A DNA stretch of 64,000 nt. Source: Anthoceros angustus (taxonomy: Eukaryota; Streptophyta; Anthocerotopsida; Anthocerotales; Anthocerotaceae). The notes below the pieces were generated by a model, which saw only the letters and a program-made list of their open reading frames with translations, did no database searches and was not told the origin of the DNA. The stretch lies in NCBI GenBank assembly GCA_010909165.1, contig VJWM01000192.1:248001-312000 (forward strand), given 5' to 3'. Both the position numbers and the translations under genes were made by a program. Below, in pieces: positions 1 to 11,058 of the stretch. Within the stretch, counting starts at the first letter, position 1; each line of letters starts with the position of its first letter.

Positions 1-107
1 AGGTATAGCAGCAGCAATGCGTGAACTGTCGTTCAAAGCTGACATCAAACCATGATGTCAGATCCTCTGGTGCTCCCGCTCTGCACTCTGCCTGTCTCTC
101 ACTCCAG

Positions 108-944
108 CCAGCACCAGCGCAACGCAGGTTAGGAGCGACGTCACCAGGTATCGATATGGAGACGAGCAGCATTTGGAGGAGGCTCTGAAGCGCATCTTCC
201 GGTATGGGCAGGTACGATTGTAGGCAAAGGCATGGCATGGCATGGCAGAGCTTAGCTAGCTAGGTTTGATTGCAAAATGATCTAGACCTATTTCAAGAGA
301 GACCAAAGCTGAATTCAAGCCTCTTTCGCTTCTTCCCCTTTGCAGGCGGGTGGCATCCAGAGAAGAAACGCCCCTACGTTGCAGTCAATCCGCGAAGAAG
401 TAAGTTAGCTAGCAATCTGACCAAACCTCACCTTGCAAGCATCCTCTAGAGTATGCTTACAAGTGCAGAGAGGTGAAGTAAGTGCAGGTGAGTGAGAATG
501 GCTATTACACACTGGTGCTGGTGTTCCAAGCCACAGCGCTCAAGTTGGAGGATTTCGTGTCTCGACAGGTAAGCATGACCTAGCTGCTTTGTTGAGCTGA
601 GCTACAGAGACGTCTCTCTGATTGTAGAAACGAGCACTGTGCGAGGAGAGGACTAGTAGTCCACTGCTGACCAGTATACTGTCCGTTGCCGGTTGGCTCT
701 TGGCAGGCCAAATTCACGTCCTTCTTCGGACCCGGCGTGAGCGCAGACATCGGTAAGCACTGCCATGCATCTCTTCACAACATCTCTTGTCAGCAGCATC
801 TTTCTTGTTCAGCAACATCTGAATACTTCTGGGCACCATGTGCCAGTGGAAGCCGGAGACGCCAACGTGTACGAGGTGCGGCTGGTAGCTCAGGAAGCAT
901 CTCCGGCCCCGGCGCCCGCTTCCCCTTCCGCTTCCGCCTCATAG
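108..944 (+). CDS. 3' exons of an unidentified protein (5' part lies outside the window)
   Basis: Five exons join in one frame with canonical splice sites: 108-211, 346-399, 488-568, 707-752 and 847-944 (stop TAG 942-944). The 5' end is cut off by the window edge. The encoded tail is about 127 residues: an acidic/basic helix-like stretch with the residues ALKRIFRYG, then a hydrophobic strand GYYTLVLVFQA, then FGPGVSADI, and finally a low-complexity Ala/Pro/Ser end. I do not recognise the family and assign no function. No membrane segment or catalytic motif is visible in this part. The gene lies head-to-tail with SS4, only about 460 bp upstream of the SS4 start codon. The consistent phase of all four introns, each ending in a pyrimidine-rich tract plus AG, is the main evidence that it is real. 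Confidence 0.6.
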
Positions 945-1404
945 AACATTCTGAGAACATAGTCCAATTTTTTCTGGCGTCGCACATTCCTGCCAAACAG
1001 TGTAGACGAGACGCTTGCTAGGGAAGGCAAGGCTGGAAGGGAAAGAGGGCTTTATCTATGGTGTGTGCCCTGCCCGGCCCTGCCCTGCCGCACAGGTACA
1101 TTATCCAGGGACGGTAAATGGGCCCAGGACAGCCTTTTCACACGCCAAGATAGTACATATATTCTTTCACACAAAGTAAGCGGGTCGTTGGTTGTCTTGT
1201 ATTTATATGTGCTGGACATTGCTCCTGGGCAGGGATAGGATAACGCGCTGTTGCTGTTGTTGCCAACTCGACGAAGGCAAACTGGGATTCGCGGCTCTCG
1301 ACAGCGGAGAGGATGGCCACGCTGTAGCGGAGAAGAGACGAGACGAGACGAGACGAGGCGAGGCGAGCGGCCCGGGCTCGGGCGCGGAAGCGGAACGGGA
1401 GGCC
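945..1404 (+). other. Intergenic spacer: 3' end of the first gene and SS4 5' UTR/promoter
   Basis: About 460 bp lie between two same-strand genes, so this must hold the terminator of the first gene and the SS4 promoter and leader. There is a run of CTGCC/CCCTG motifs around 1063-1090 and a purine-rich direct repeat of GAGAC units around 1331-1362. No convincing TATA box was found. The SS4 frame stays open upstream to about 1192, but the first ATG in a good Kozak-like context is at 1405. Confidence 0.4.
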
Positions 1405-4400
1405 ATGGCGGCTGCTGCTTCCAGCGCGCGCCTCGGCGATCTGGTGGCCTGGCGCAGCTGCGGGTGCCAGCAGCCCAAGCTGCACCCTCTCAGGCTCTCG
1501 AGAGAGCACACGCATCACGCTGCCAGGGCTGCGTCCCGGCCTCTCATCACTTCCGTCTCGCCGTCTTGTCGAATTCGGACTCGGCATTCCAGGTTGCTAG
1601 ATGCATCGCCCTTTGCTGCGCCGTGGCAGTGCTGTGCTGTGCTGTGCTCTTGCGTGCCCTACCTGCAAGCAAGGTTCACCACTTCCCTGTCTCCCCGCAG
1701 CGGCAATCACAGGAAGGCGCAGCAGCAGTCCAGGAAGAGCTTGCGCGACCGGCCGCCCGCTGCCGAGGAGGAAAGCGGGAAAGGAGGCTCGGCCGGCCTC
1801 GAACTCGACGAGGATGTCGATGTCACCGCAGACCAGCCCCTCCCCGTGCAATCCGCTGTGCAGCAGCAGCCGCAGCAGCAGCCGCAGCAGCAGCAGCAGC
1901 CTCAGCAGTCCGCTGTGCAGCCTTTGGTACTCTATTCGGACTAGGTTCCTCCAAGCCTTGCCATCTGTGTCCTGAATGGAATTCTTACCCGCTCTGCGCC
2001 CTCCACCCTCTCGCTCACTCACCCCTCTCTCTCCGTCGTCTGCCTCAGGGGTCGCAGAAGGCGAGCGTGGTGGACGTTCCTACCAGGGGTGTGAGCGTGG
2101 ATGACCTCATGAACATGATCAAGGATGCTGAGAAAAGTGAGGGGACTGACTTACTGTTCTCTCCCATGCTCCCTAAATCGCTTAAAAACTCTTGGCTTGG
2201 CTTGAGTGGAGATGAGAATCTACCTTTCTCTAGCTGGCTAGGCTACTCTTCTAACCCTGAGCTTGCCGTGGTTGGTGGTGTTTGTTTGTTCGAAGACATC
2301 CTGCTGCTCAACCAGGTGCGGGCACGTGCTCTGGAAGAGCTTGATAAAGCACGAAGTGACAAGGAATCCCTTCAGGGCCAAGTGAATATCTTGCAGACAC
2401 GGCTGGCAGAAGCAGATGCCAAGCTTAAACTGGCCGCTCAGACCAGGGCCAAGAATGAGGTCCTGGAAGAGGAACTGGCATTGGTCAGAAGTAGGTTAGC
2501 GGACAAATATGGCGCTGGAGCCGGGAAGTCGAATTTGGAAGCTGATTACAGAAAGCTGCAGCTGCAGGTGCTGAATCTGGAAGCCCAGTTGCAGTCCTCC
2601 CAGGCCGCTGCGGAGGAAGTAAGCTCGCTCAGGTCCCAGGCTGAAAGTTTGGAGCAACAGCTTAAGCTAGTTAGGTCAACAAGCGCTGCCGAGCTATTGA
2701 TGAAAGACAGAGTCAACACTCAGGTGCAGACCACCAATGCGCAGTTGCAGGAGTATGTGAACGATCTAGAGAATAAGCTAGCTGTAGCCGAGGCGAGATT
2801 GTTGCAGCTTCCGCCTCTTGGCATCAGAGAGGATCTCATGGTGGATGCTGCTGATCTCACAGGAACTGAAGCAGGTGCTGATCGGGAAGGGAATGTTGCA
2901 TCTGATGCAGAGGTTGCCAATCTCCGAGCCAAGGTGGCTCAGTTGCAGATATCATTGCTGCAGGCGGAGCAAGACAGGGTCGTCTTGGAGAAGAGTCAGG
3001 CTGAAAACGTGAGACTCCGGGACCAGGTGCAGTTGTTGGAGCAGAGACTCCAAGAATCTGACGCTGAAATAAGATCCCAGCTTGAGCAATACCAGGCTGA
3101 GGTGGAATCTTTTCAAACCAGTCTCGAAAGGGTCAAGAGCAAACAACAAGGTGCAGCTGAGGTTCCCGTTGGGGAGATGCCTTGGGATTTTTGGACTAGG
3201 ATGCTGTTGCGGATAGATGCCTTGATGCTTGCAAAACAGATTGCCATTGAAGAGGGTAGGGAGTTACGACTTATGGCTTGGAGGCGTGAGGCCCGTATTC
3301 GGGATGCATTCGTGGCTGCTGAGGATGAAAGTGATGAGCGTGTCATAGCCAGCTTGTTGCAGCTCACAAAGGCAAGGCAAAAGTGGGTTGCTCTCTTGGA
3401 TGGATGTCACTTCTGCTGCCTGAGTTATGGCTTTTGTGACTTGACTCAGGCTTGTGCTTGAAGTCAGCAGAATTTGTTTGCGCTCTGTTCCTGTGTGGTG
3501 GAGGGCCTTGATCTTTCTGACTGAACAGTATTCTGTATTGTGCCTTGCAGACCTGGGTTACATGTTGTGCATATTGCTGCTGAGATGGCACCGGTTGCAA
3601 AGGTATTGTGGTATCTTGCCTGCCGCAAAATACTTTAATTCGTGTCTTGTTTGTCCTTTCAGCCCTCTCAGGTTACTGAATTTTTTTTCACTCCTTTCTT
3701 GGAAGGTTGGGGGCTTAGGGGATGTGGTGACTGGGCTGGGTAAAGCCCTGCAAGCCAAAGGTCACTTGGTGGAGGTTATTCTTCCGAAATACAATTGTAT
3801 GGACTATAGTAGAATCAAACTTCTCAAGGTACTTCCGTCACGTGCTTTGTCAACCAAACAAATGCTGTCAGTCTCTGGACTCCAGCAGGCTCACTTATTT
3901 GACTTTGTATGGATGTTGGGACCACAGTTGCAGATGGCACAACTCAATTTACTTATGTAGTGACTTTATATCTTGTCTTTGCAGGTCCTGGACATTGAAC
4001 TTCTGTCCTACTTTGATGGCCAGATGCACAAAAACAAAGTCTGGCATGGAATTGTTGAAGGTGTGTTGTCGCACGTTGTCATAGTTACCTAGTCGATACT
4101 GTCTGGCTGGGGAGCGGATGCTATTTAGAAATTGTTGTTCTACCTCCAGAGTAACGGCACACTATGTATGCTTTTTTTGTGCTTCCAGGCCTTCCGGTGT
4201 ACTTTATAGAGCCGCTGCACCATCAAAGGTTTTTTTGGAGAGGAGCATTCTATGGGGAGAACGATGATTTCAGGCGATTCACATATTTTTGTCGCGCTGC
4301 TTTGGAGTTTTTACTCCAAGCAGGCAAGAAACCCGATATAATTCACAGCCATGATTGGCAGACGGCTATTGTGGTATGCCCTTTCATGTGTTGGACAACG

Positions 4401-6654
4401 TGCAATGCTTGTTGGGCGGCCTTGTTGGTGGTGTCTCTTCTGTGCAATGACTTAGAACAGTCGTTTATGAAAGGTGTCACGTGATTTTTGGAGTCGATGT
4501 GTTGTTGGTCTCTGAAATTCATGTTGGTTCACATTTCTTTATCGTCGAGCTGCCGTCGTGTTGTCCTCTGTCAGAGTAAGTGCGTTGTGTCGTGCTGTGA
4601 CTGCAGTGGGCTTGTTGCGTTGTTCTTTTCAAGCTTCCAGGCATTGTCGCCTCAGAACCAGGTCCAGCATTAGGCATTATTGTGTTTGGTTCCTGTGTAA
4701 ACGTTTGTCAATCTTCCCTGGATGTCGTGATAATAATGCACATTGTGATGCTGCAGGCTCCTTTGTATTGGGATGTTTATGTCCCTCAGGGCTTGGACTC
4801 TGCAAGACTTGCCTTTACGTGTCACAACTTTGAGTATCAAGGCACAGAGTCCCCTGCGGCAATAGCAGCCTGCGGACTGGTGCCCCAACAACACTACCGT
4901 CAAGATCGGATGCAAGACAGTTTCTTCCATGATAGGATAAATCTCCTGAAGGTAGCATGCAGGATGGACGGGGTTTGCTTGCCCGCAGTGATGTGGTTTT
5001 CTCAGGTGGGTCTGGTTCTGGTTGTTTTTCGGTGCTGTGCAGGGAGGAATAGTTTTCTCGAACATCGTCACGACTGTGTCACCCACGTATGCGGAAGAGG
5101 TCCGAGGCCCCGAGGTAGCATATTGCTCGTTGCCCGCGCTTGGGAAGTTTGCTTGTCCTGTTCACCATCTCTCCAATTGGTATCTGGCTTTCCCACTAGA
5201 ATTTGACATCGATGTTGATGCTGGCAACAGGGCGGTCGGGGCCTCCATGTGACGATCGCGAGCCACGCTGCGAAGTTTGTGGGCATCCTGAACGGGATCG
5301 ACGATGAGGCCTGGGATCCTTCCAATGACCCGCTGTTGGATTTCCCATTCAGTGCCGATGATTTGAGCGGCAAGCAAGCGAATAAGAAAGCGCTGAGAAC
5401 ACGTTTGGGGCTGGCTGCAACTGGGTCGGATGAGGAAAGGCCGCTGGTAAGAAGGCTTGCTGGGTGCGGGCGGGGAGGCGTTGGGCGGGTGTGGTTGACA
5501 CACTTTTCGGAATTGAAGGTGGAGTGTTTGGTGGTCCTTGTCAGGTGGGTTGCATCACGCGGCTGGTGCCACAGAAGGGCGTGCATCTCATACGACATGC
5601 AATCTACCGAACTTTGGAGCTGGGCGGGCAGTTCATTCTTTTGGGTTCCAGTCCAGTGGCGGAAATCCAGGTAACGTGGTAGTGATTGAGTGGGTAAAGG
5701 CAGCCCAGCCCAGCATTTAAGGAGTGAGTGTGTAAGGTTGGGGGCTGAGGGTGGTGTGCTGCGCTGTGCTGTGGTCTGGTGTGCGTGTGTGCAGCGAGAG
5801 TTTGAAGGCATAGCCCGGAGTTTCGAGAATCACCCTCATGTGCGACTGGTGTTGAAGTATGATGAGACGCTGTCGCACTCGATCTATGCAGCCTCGGATG
5901 CATTCGTGATCCCATCGCTGTTTGAGCCGTGTGGGCTGACGCAGGTGCGGTGCGTCAGCACTTGAGGTGCAACTGGCTGTCCGAGAAGGCCGGCGACACC
6001 CTTGTATGCCTGGCTGTTATGTGTGTTTGTAGGGGTGGGGTGACCGAGGTGTTGTGTGGTTGTGGAACAGATGATCTCGATGCGCTATGGAGCTATACCG
6101 GTTGCCAGGAAAACCGGCGGTCTGAACGACAGGTGGGCTTGTTTCCTTGCTCGTGCGCTTTGTTGGTATTTTGCCTCTTGGCGCGCTGTGAGTGACATGA
6201 AATTGGTGTGTGGCTCGAGTGTGCAGTGTTTTTGATGTGGACGATGCCAGCATCGGTGAGGATCGGAGGAACGGCTTCACCTTCACGGCAGCCACCGAGG
6301 AGGTTGGTGGTTCTTGCCTGCCCTGCCCTGCCCTAGCTGAGGTTGTATGCGAGATTCAGTAGTGATGGTTAGGGAGTGAGGGAGTCAGGGTTTAGGGAGT
6401 TAGGGTTGGGTCGATATAGATGCAGCGCGGTTGGTATGAGGATGTGAGAGGTGATGGTGGTTGTGGGTCCGCAGGGGTTGAACTACGCGCTGGAGCGGTG
6501 TGTGCGCTACTACCAAGAAAGGTCGGCGTGGTGGCGCGAGCTGGTGAAGGCGAGCATGAGGATGGACTTCAGCTGGCGGACGTCGGCGGAACAGTACGTG
6601 AGCCTGTACGCGCAGAGCGTAGAGAGGGCCAGATCTCGCGGCTCCTCCAATTGA
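1405..6654 (+). CDS. SS4: Starch synthase IV (glycogen/starch synthase, GT5), plastid
   Basis: ADP-glucose:alpha-1,4-glucan glucosyltransferase of the SSIV class, which primes starch granules in plastids. Sixteen exons keep frame throughout: 1405-1592, 1701-1926, 2049-2136, 2296-3382, 3551-3602, 3706-3828, 3985-4060, 4189-4373, 4757-4951, 5043-5114, 5231-5446, 5545-5670, 5795-5944, 6071-6132, 6227-6302 and 6475-6654, giving 1033 residues, close to Arabidopsis SS4. Residues 1-60 are a Ser/Ala/Arg-rich transit-peptide-like region, followed by a Gln-rich stretch. Residues about 170-470 are long coiled coil, the hallmark that separates SSIV from SSI-III. The GT5 domain starts near 535: the ADP-glucose-binding KVGGLGDV is at 547-554 and the C-terminal KTGGL at 942-946. 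HDWQTA, HNFEYQG, GILNGID and RLVPQKG are all present. No disruption is seen. The start is the first ATG with good context; starch synthase identity is very secure. Confidence 0.96.
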
Positions 6655-7547
6655 AGCCTGCAGCTTTTGTCGGCAGTCCAAGTCGTGACACGTGCAGGGA
6701 GGCATGCATTGCATGCATTGCGCAAGCCGGCGCGACGGCTTCTGCCTCAGCTTCTGTGCAGCTGTGCTAGCCTAGTGCCTACTGGAATTCCAAGCTCCCG
6801 GAGGTTCCATCCGCGGTGGCACCTGGAATTAGATTCATCTCCTTTGCTCCCTTTGTTCTCTTACTGTACTGTACCAGTGCTGGAATGGCACCACTGTTAT
6901 TTATTGTAGTAACTGTAAGCTCTCGGAGAGTCGTGCTTTTTCCCTTTTTTATTGTTTTTCTGTGGTACTTGGTATACATCCACCCAACTGCTGCCCTGCC
7001 CTGCCCTGCCCTCTCGCATAGGGATGCAATGTATGTACCGTGGTGCATGAAGTGTACATTGTGATTGATATAGTACAGAATCCAATTCAATCCAATCCAA
7101 TCCGGTCCAGGCAAGGAGTGTCTCGTTGTCTTTCCTTAGCTTTGCTTCCTTTTGGTCGCTTCAAGTTTGGGTTTGCTGCGTGTGACGGAGATGCTCAGAG
7201 ATGATATGCGCAGCCTTGAGGGTATGTAAGTACATGCTTGCATGGTAATGCGTGCCCAAATGTGGTGTAGTGTGGTAAGAGTCTCCAGAGTGTGGGAGAC
7301 ATGGACGCGTTTGTTGGCAGTGTGGAGAAAAGCGAGAGAGCGGTGCGGGCAGCGGCCGTTGGGGGCGAGGGCGAGCCTGGGCTTGCCGGGCGTGGCGTTG
7401 ATGAGTGGGTGATGATGATGGAGAGGATAGAATGGCGTGCCCTGGCAGGCGAGGCGGTGGAATCCTGAAAGCGTGTGCTGCTTGCCTGCCTCCCAGAGAA
7501 GCAGGGAACCGGGGCCCGGCCCGGCCCGACCCGGCCCAGTCTCTGCG

Positions 7548-7618
7548 GGACGGGGGACGCGGGACGCGGGACGCGGGACTGGGAGACCGGGAGACCGGGA
7601 GACCGGGAGACCGGGAGT
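7548..7618. repeat. GC-rich minisatellite (GGGACGC then GGGAGACC units)
   Basis: Direct repeats of GGGACGC (three copies) pass into four copies of an 8-base GGGAGACC-type unit. Nothing suggests coding. Confidence 0.8.
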
Positions 7619-7692
7619 GGAGTGATGACGAGTCACACGGCTTATTTTTGAGTCAGGCAGGCAGGAGTCAGGAGTCAGGACTGACTGAATCG

Positions 7693-7720
7693 TCTCTCTC
7701 TCTCTCTCTCTCTCTCTCTC
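7693..7720. repeat. CT dinucleotide microsatellite
   Basis: Uninterrupted (TC)n of about 28 bases, upstream of the PLATZ gene. Confidence 0.9.
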
Positions 7721-7896
7721 CCCCTTTGTGTGTGATGATCCGAACCATGTGTGATCCGCAGACAGGGCAGAGGGCGTGGCAGTGGGTCTGGCAGGGAGCG
7801 GCGCACACAAGATTTTCTGACCTGACCTCATGCACCGCGTTCGCGCCGCAAGGGAAGGAAGGATGGAAGGATGGAAGCATGGAAGACAGAAGAAGA

Positions 7897-7963
7897 TGAG
7901 GGAGGGAGGGAGGAAGGAAGGAAGGAAGGAAGGAAGGAAGACAGAAAGAAAGAAAGAAAGAAA
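7897..7963. repeat. GGGA/GGAA/GAAA tetranucleotide array
   Basis: Purine-only strand passing from GGGA through GGAA to AGAA repeats; a strong purine/pyrimidine strand asymmetry that could adopt triplex structure (inference). Confidence 0.9.
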
Positions 7964-8394
7964 GTGGAATCGAGGGAGGAGGAGGCGGCGGGCCCCGACT
8001 GCCGAGGGAGCGAGCCCATATGGCGGGCGGCGCCGGTGGGCGGGCGGGGCCGGGCAACACTTCAAGCCCAGGCTGCCACCTGCCAAGGGGCTGTGACCTG
8101 GGGTGGTGTCCTCGTGGGAGTAGGCGGGGCAGTCGGCTCGTGGGCTTAGGACACATCGCCCCATGGCCCGCCCCTGCTTGGGCTTGGCCAGGTTTGGGGC
8201 TGACGGTGATGGCCCTGATGGGGCCGCCCCTCGCCTCCGGTTGCCGGTCCCTGCACCCTGCACCCTGGCCCCAGGCCCCGAGAAAGGAAGCAAAGATGTG
8301 TGTCCCCGCCGCGCAGCCCAGCAGTCCAGCTGCAGCCGAGGCTCCCCCCTTGCCTTTGCCCTGCCCCCACCTAACCACGAAAGCCCCGCCCGTT

Positions 8395-8422
8395 TCCTTT
8401 CCTTTCCTTTCCTTTCCTTTCG
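8395..8422. repeat. CCTTT pentanucleotide microsatellite
   Basis: Five tandem TTTCC units. Confidence 0.9.
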
Positions 8423-8562
8423 CTAGACCCTGCCTTGCCATTGCTCTGCGCGCTTGCTTGCTGCCTGCGCTTCTTCCTCTTCTCCTTCTTCACTCTTCCT
8501 CGCCCCTGCTCCTTCCTTCCTCCTGCCCTCTTCCTTCGTCTTCTCCTTCTCCTTCTTCCTTC

Positions 8563-8606
8563 CTCGACTCGACTCGACTCGACTCGACTCGACTCGACTC
8601 GACTCG
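8563..8606. repeat. CGACT pentanucleotide microsatellite
   Basis: About eight to nine perfect tandem CGACT units in the pyrimidine-rich region upstream of the PLATZ start codon. Confidence 0.9.
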
Positions 8607-8994
8607 CTGCTGCCCTGGCGTCCTCGTTCCCCTCTCCCAACTCAACACTCTCAGGCTAAGCGCGCGCTGCCCCCGCTTCTGCCTCTGGGTGTGCCCCTTG
8701 ACCACAACGCCTCCCCTCCCCTCCCCTCCCTTGCCCTGCCCTGCCCGCCCCATTCCAATTCCTTCTTCACTCTTGCCTGCTTGCGGCAAGTGCCCACCAC
8801 CCAATTCCCCGGAATTCGCCCTGCTGCCTGCGCCGCGGACCTCACCGCGCCCTGCGCCGCGCTCGCGCATCTCCATTCCGGCCGAATTGCGGGCCCAATT
8901 CATGCCTGGCCCTGCCCACGAGCTTGCGCACCTCTGCCGCCGCCTCCGCCCCCTCCTCCTCTTCCTCCTCCTCCGCGCTTGGTGACGTGTGGAA

Positions 8995-10052
8995 ATGCAG
9001 CGGGTCGGCGATCCCTGGCCCATGTGGTTGCTCCCATTGCTGCAGACCAGCTTCTTCACCTCCTGTCCGGAGCACGGCGTCAGCAACAAGAGCGAGTGCA
9101 ATCTCTTCTGCCTCGATTGTCTCGGCAAGGCGCTCTGCTCCTCCTGCTCCATTCCGCACAGGGAGCATCGCGTCGTGCAGGTAAATGTAAATGTGAATGT
9201 GCTTCTTCTCCTGCTGCTGTTGCTTCTCCTCCTTCCTTGCCCTGCCCCTGCCCCTGCGCTACCGCTACCGCTACCGCTACCGACTGCTCACCCTGTGCCA
9301 CGCAATGTTGCAGATTCGCCGCTCCTCCTACCACGATGTCATCCGGGTGTCCGAGATACAAAAGGTGCTGGACATCACCAGCGTGCAGACGTACATTATC
9401 AACAGCGCCAGGGTGGTGTTCTTGAACGAGAGGCCGCAGCCCCGGCCTGCCAAGGGGGTTACCAACACTTGCGAGACCTGCGAAAGGAGCCTCAACGATT
9501 CCTTCAGATTCTGCTCCCTCGGTTGTAAGGTGAGTGAATCCGCACTACATTTCCTCTCCTTGCCTGCAATGCGCCTCGCGTACCCGCCTCACCTCACTTG
9601 CTTGTCGCCTCGCTGTCCCTGCACAGCTTCAGGGAATCAAACTGCACCAGGATCTCTCATTCGTGCTGCAGCCCAGGTCATCACACCTGCCCTCCTCCTG
9701 CCAGGGCAGCATTCGGACCATGGATCCACACCACTCCACCACCACCACCACTGCCATCACCACCACCACCCATCAGGTCAGGAAGGCAAGGGTTAAGAAG
9801 GCTCCTACTAGCCCACTTCCTCACCATCATGTACTGCCACATGAGCGGACGGAGAACGACAACCCCAATGACATTGCCTACGTCAAGGCATTGTCCAAAG
9901 ATGCAGCTCACCCGGTGCTCGTCTCAGGCCTCACCCTCTCTGCTCCTCTTCCCCCTCTGGATATGTCTCCTCGCACCCCTCCCCCCACTACCTCCCTGCG
10001 GACAGCAAAGAGAAGGAAGGGGACTCCTCACAGGGCTCCCTTCTCATCCTAG
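8995..10052 (+). CDS. PLATZ family zinc-dependent DNA-binding protein
   Basis: Plant AT-rich sequence and zinc-binding (PLATZ) protein, a nuclear regulator that binds A/T-rich DNA and often represses transcription (family knowledge). Three exons, 8995-9180, 9314-9529 and 9627-10052, give 275 residues with both introns in phase 0. The zinc-binding core runs from about residue 19 to 137: a Cys/His cluster ([22 protein letters not shown]), then the signature [18 protein letters not shown] and [20 protein letters not shown], then [20 protein letters not shown]. The C-terminal half is variable, with a His/Thr-rich stretch near 166-182 and a basic RTAKRRK tail that could serve as a nuclear signal. 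The start is the ATG at 8995; an in-frame GTG two codons upstream is not needed. It lies between two plastid-protein genes on the same strand. No disruption seen. Confidence 0.93.
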
Positions 10053-11058
10053 TCTACAATCTTCCAGCCTTTGGCTCTCCCTGCCCCTGCCTTCCCCACC
10101 GTGTGCAGCGCCTAGCGCAGGGAAGCAAGATAGCTCACAGTTACCCTGTGTCTCATCTTGCTGCTGTACATAAGTTGTAGACTGGTGTCCATTCTTGTAT
10201 CTTTTGTTATAGCGCCCTATATGGATCCAGTAGCCCCTCTCCCCTCTACCTGCTTTTGGCTGATTGCCACTCTCTTATGCCTCTCTAGGAGCTGGGATGC
10301 CCGTCAACATTTAAAGAGCCCTGTTGAACAATGCATCCCCCCTCCCTCTCTCCCTTCATCCTGTAATTCCACAATTGCTTCCCCTTCTGGCCACAGACTT
10401 GAGGTATGCGTCAGGTAGCAAGCACCAACTTTCCTGCTTGCTGCTCCTCCTCTTCTCCTCTCCTGCTCACCTTGTACATCACATATTCTTTGCCCAGCTA
10501 ATGTGGCACCTATCTAGAAATTCTGTGCCCTTCACTGTAATATGTTTGGTACTCTTATTAACAGGTACCTTAGTACTGAGGCCACTGAATTCGTGGTTGG
10601 AATGCTGGGCTGGATCCTCTCCTTGCTAGTATTATGGAGGGATTGTGGAACCCAGCTCTACCCTTGTATATTATTAGCATTCTATTCATTCTGTAAAATG
10701 AATAAAACAGAGCAAACATTTGTGTGTTGTGCAGTGCAACGGAGAGAATATGAAAGCTGGTGTGATGAATGTCGCTGTTGCCGGCTCGGCTGCCTAGAAA
10801 CACATAATCTTCCGATCAAGTTCAAGTTAACATTTCTATGTGTGCTACTATGACCAAGTTTTCCATGCAGGCGAATGCTGTCTTCGGCTTCGGCTGCCTG
10901 GCATAAGCCTCTTTGCGCTGGACAATACGAGTTGCTGGGACATGGCAAAGCATATAAGGACAGGAACAGCTGCATGCAAGTATTTTTAGGTCTGCCCGCC
11001 CACGTATTCTATCTCAGGGTCTCAGGCGTATCATCAAGCTCCTGTTCGCGGCTCAACA
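10053..11058 (+). other. Intergenic: PLATZ 3' end and upstream region of the OEP40-like gene
   Basis: About 1 kb without a gene. It holds pyrimidine-rich sequence after the PLATZ stop, and AT-richer sequence with AATAAA at about 10,699 that could serve as a PLATZ polyadenylation signal. The remainder is the probable promoter/leader of the next gene. No other element was recognised. Confidence 0.4.

Larger units (their letters stand above)
6655..8994. other. Intergenic region: SS4 3' end and PLATZ upstream region, rich in simple repeats
   Basis: About 2.3 kb without a supportable gene. The long open frames here on both strands are products of biased simple repeats. Contents: CCCTG repeats near 6992-7012, AATCC repeats near 7079-7102, GC-rich GGGAC/GGGAGACC repeats, CT, GGAA, CCTTT and CGACT arrays (listed separately). 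The last several hundred bases are pyrimidine-rich and probably include the PLATZ 5' UTR. Confidence 0.5.

Noticed and set aside
1251-3461. A single 736-codon open frame covering the SS4 N-terminal region
   Set aside because: It runs through three introns and uses the wrong frame for exons 1 and 2. Splice sites and the related protein place the start at 1405 with 16 exons.
6383-6410. Telomere-like GGGTTTAGGG and GTTAGGGTT motifs
   Set aside because: Only two or three imperfect units inside an SS4 intron; not a telomeric array.
7136-8293. Long open frames (385 codons on the minus strand; also 8020-8985 and 8454-9425 on the + strand)
   Set aside because: Open because of simple repeats and GC bias. 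Residues are Pro/Arg/Ser/Leu low complexity with no domain, and they overlap each other and the PLATZ gene.
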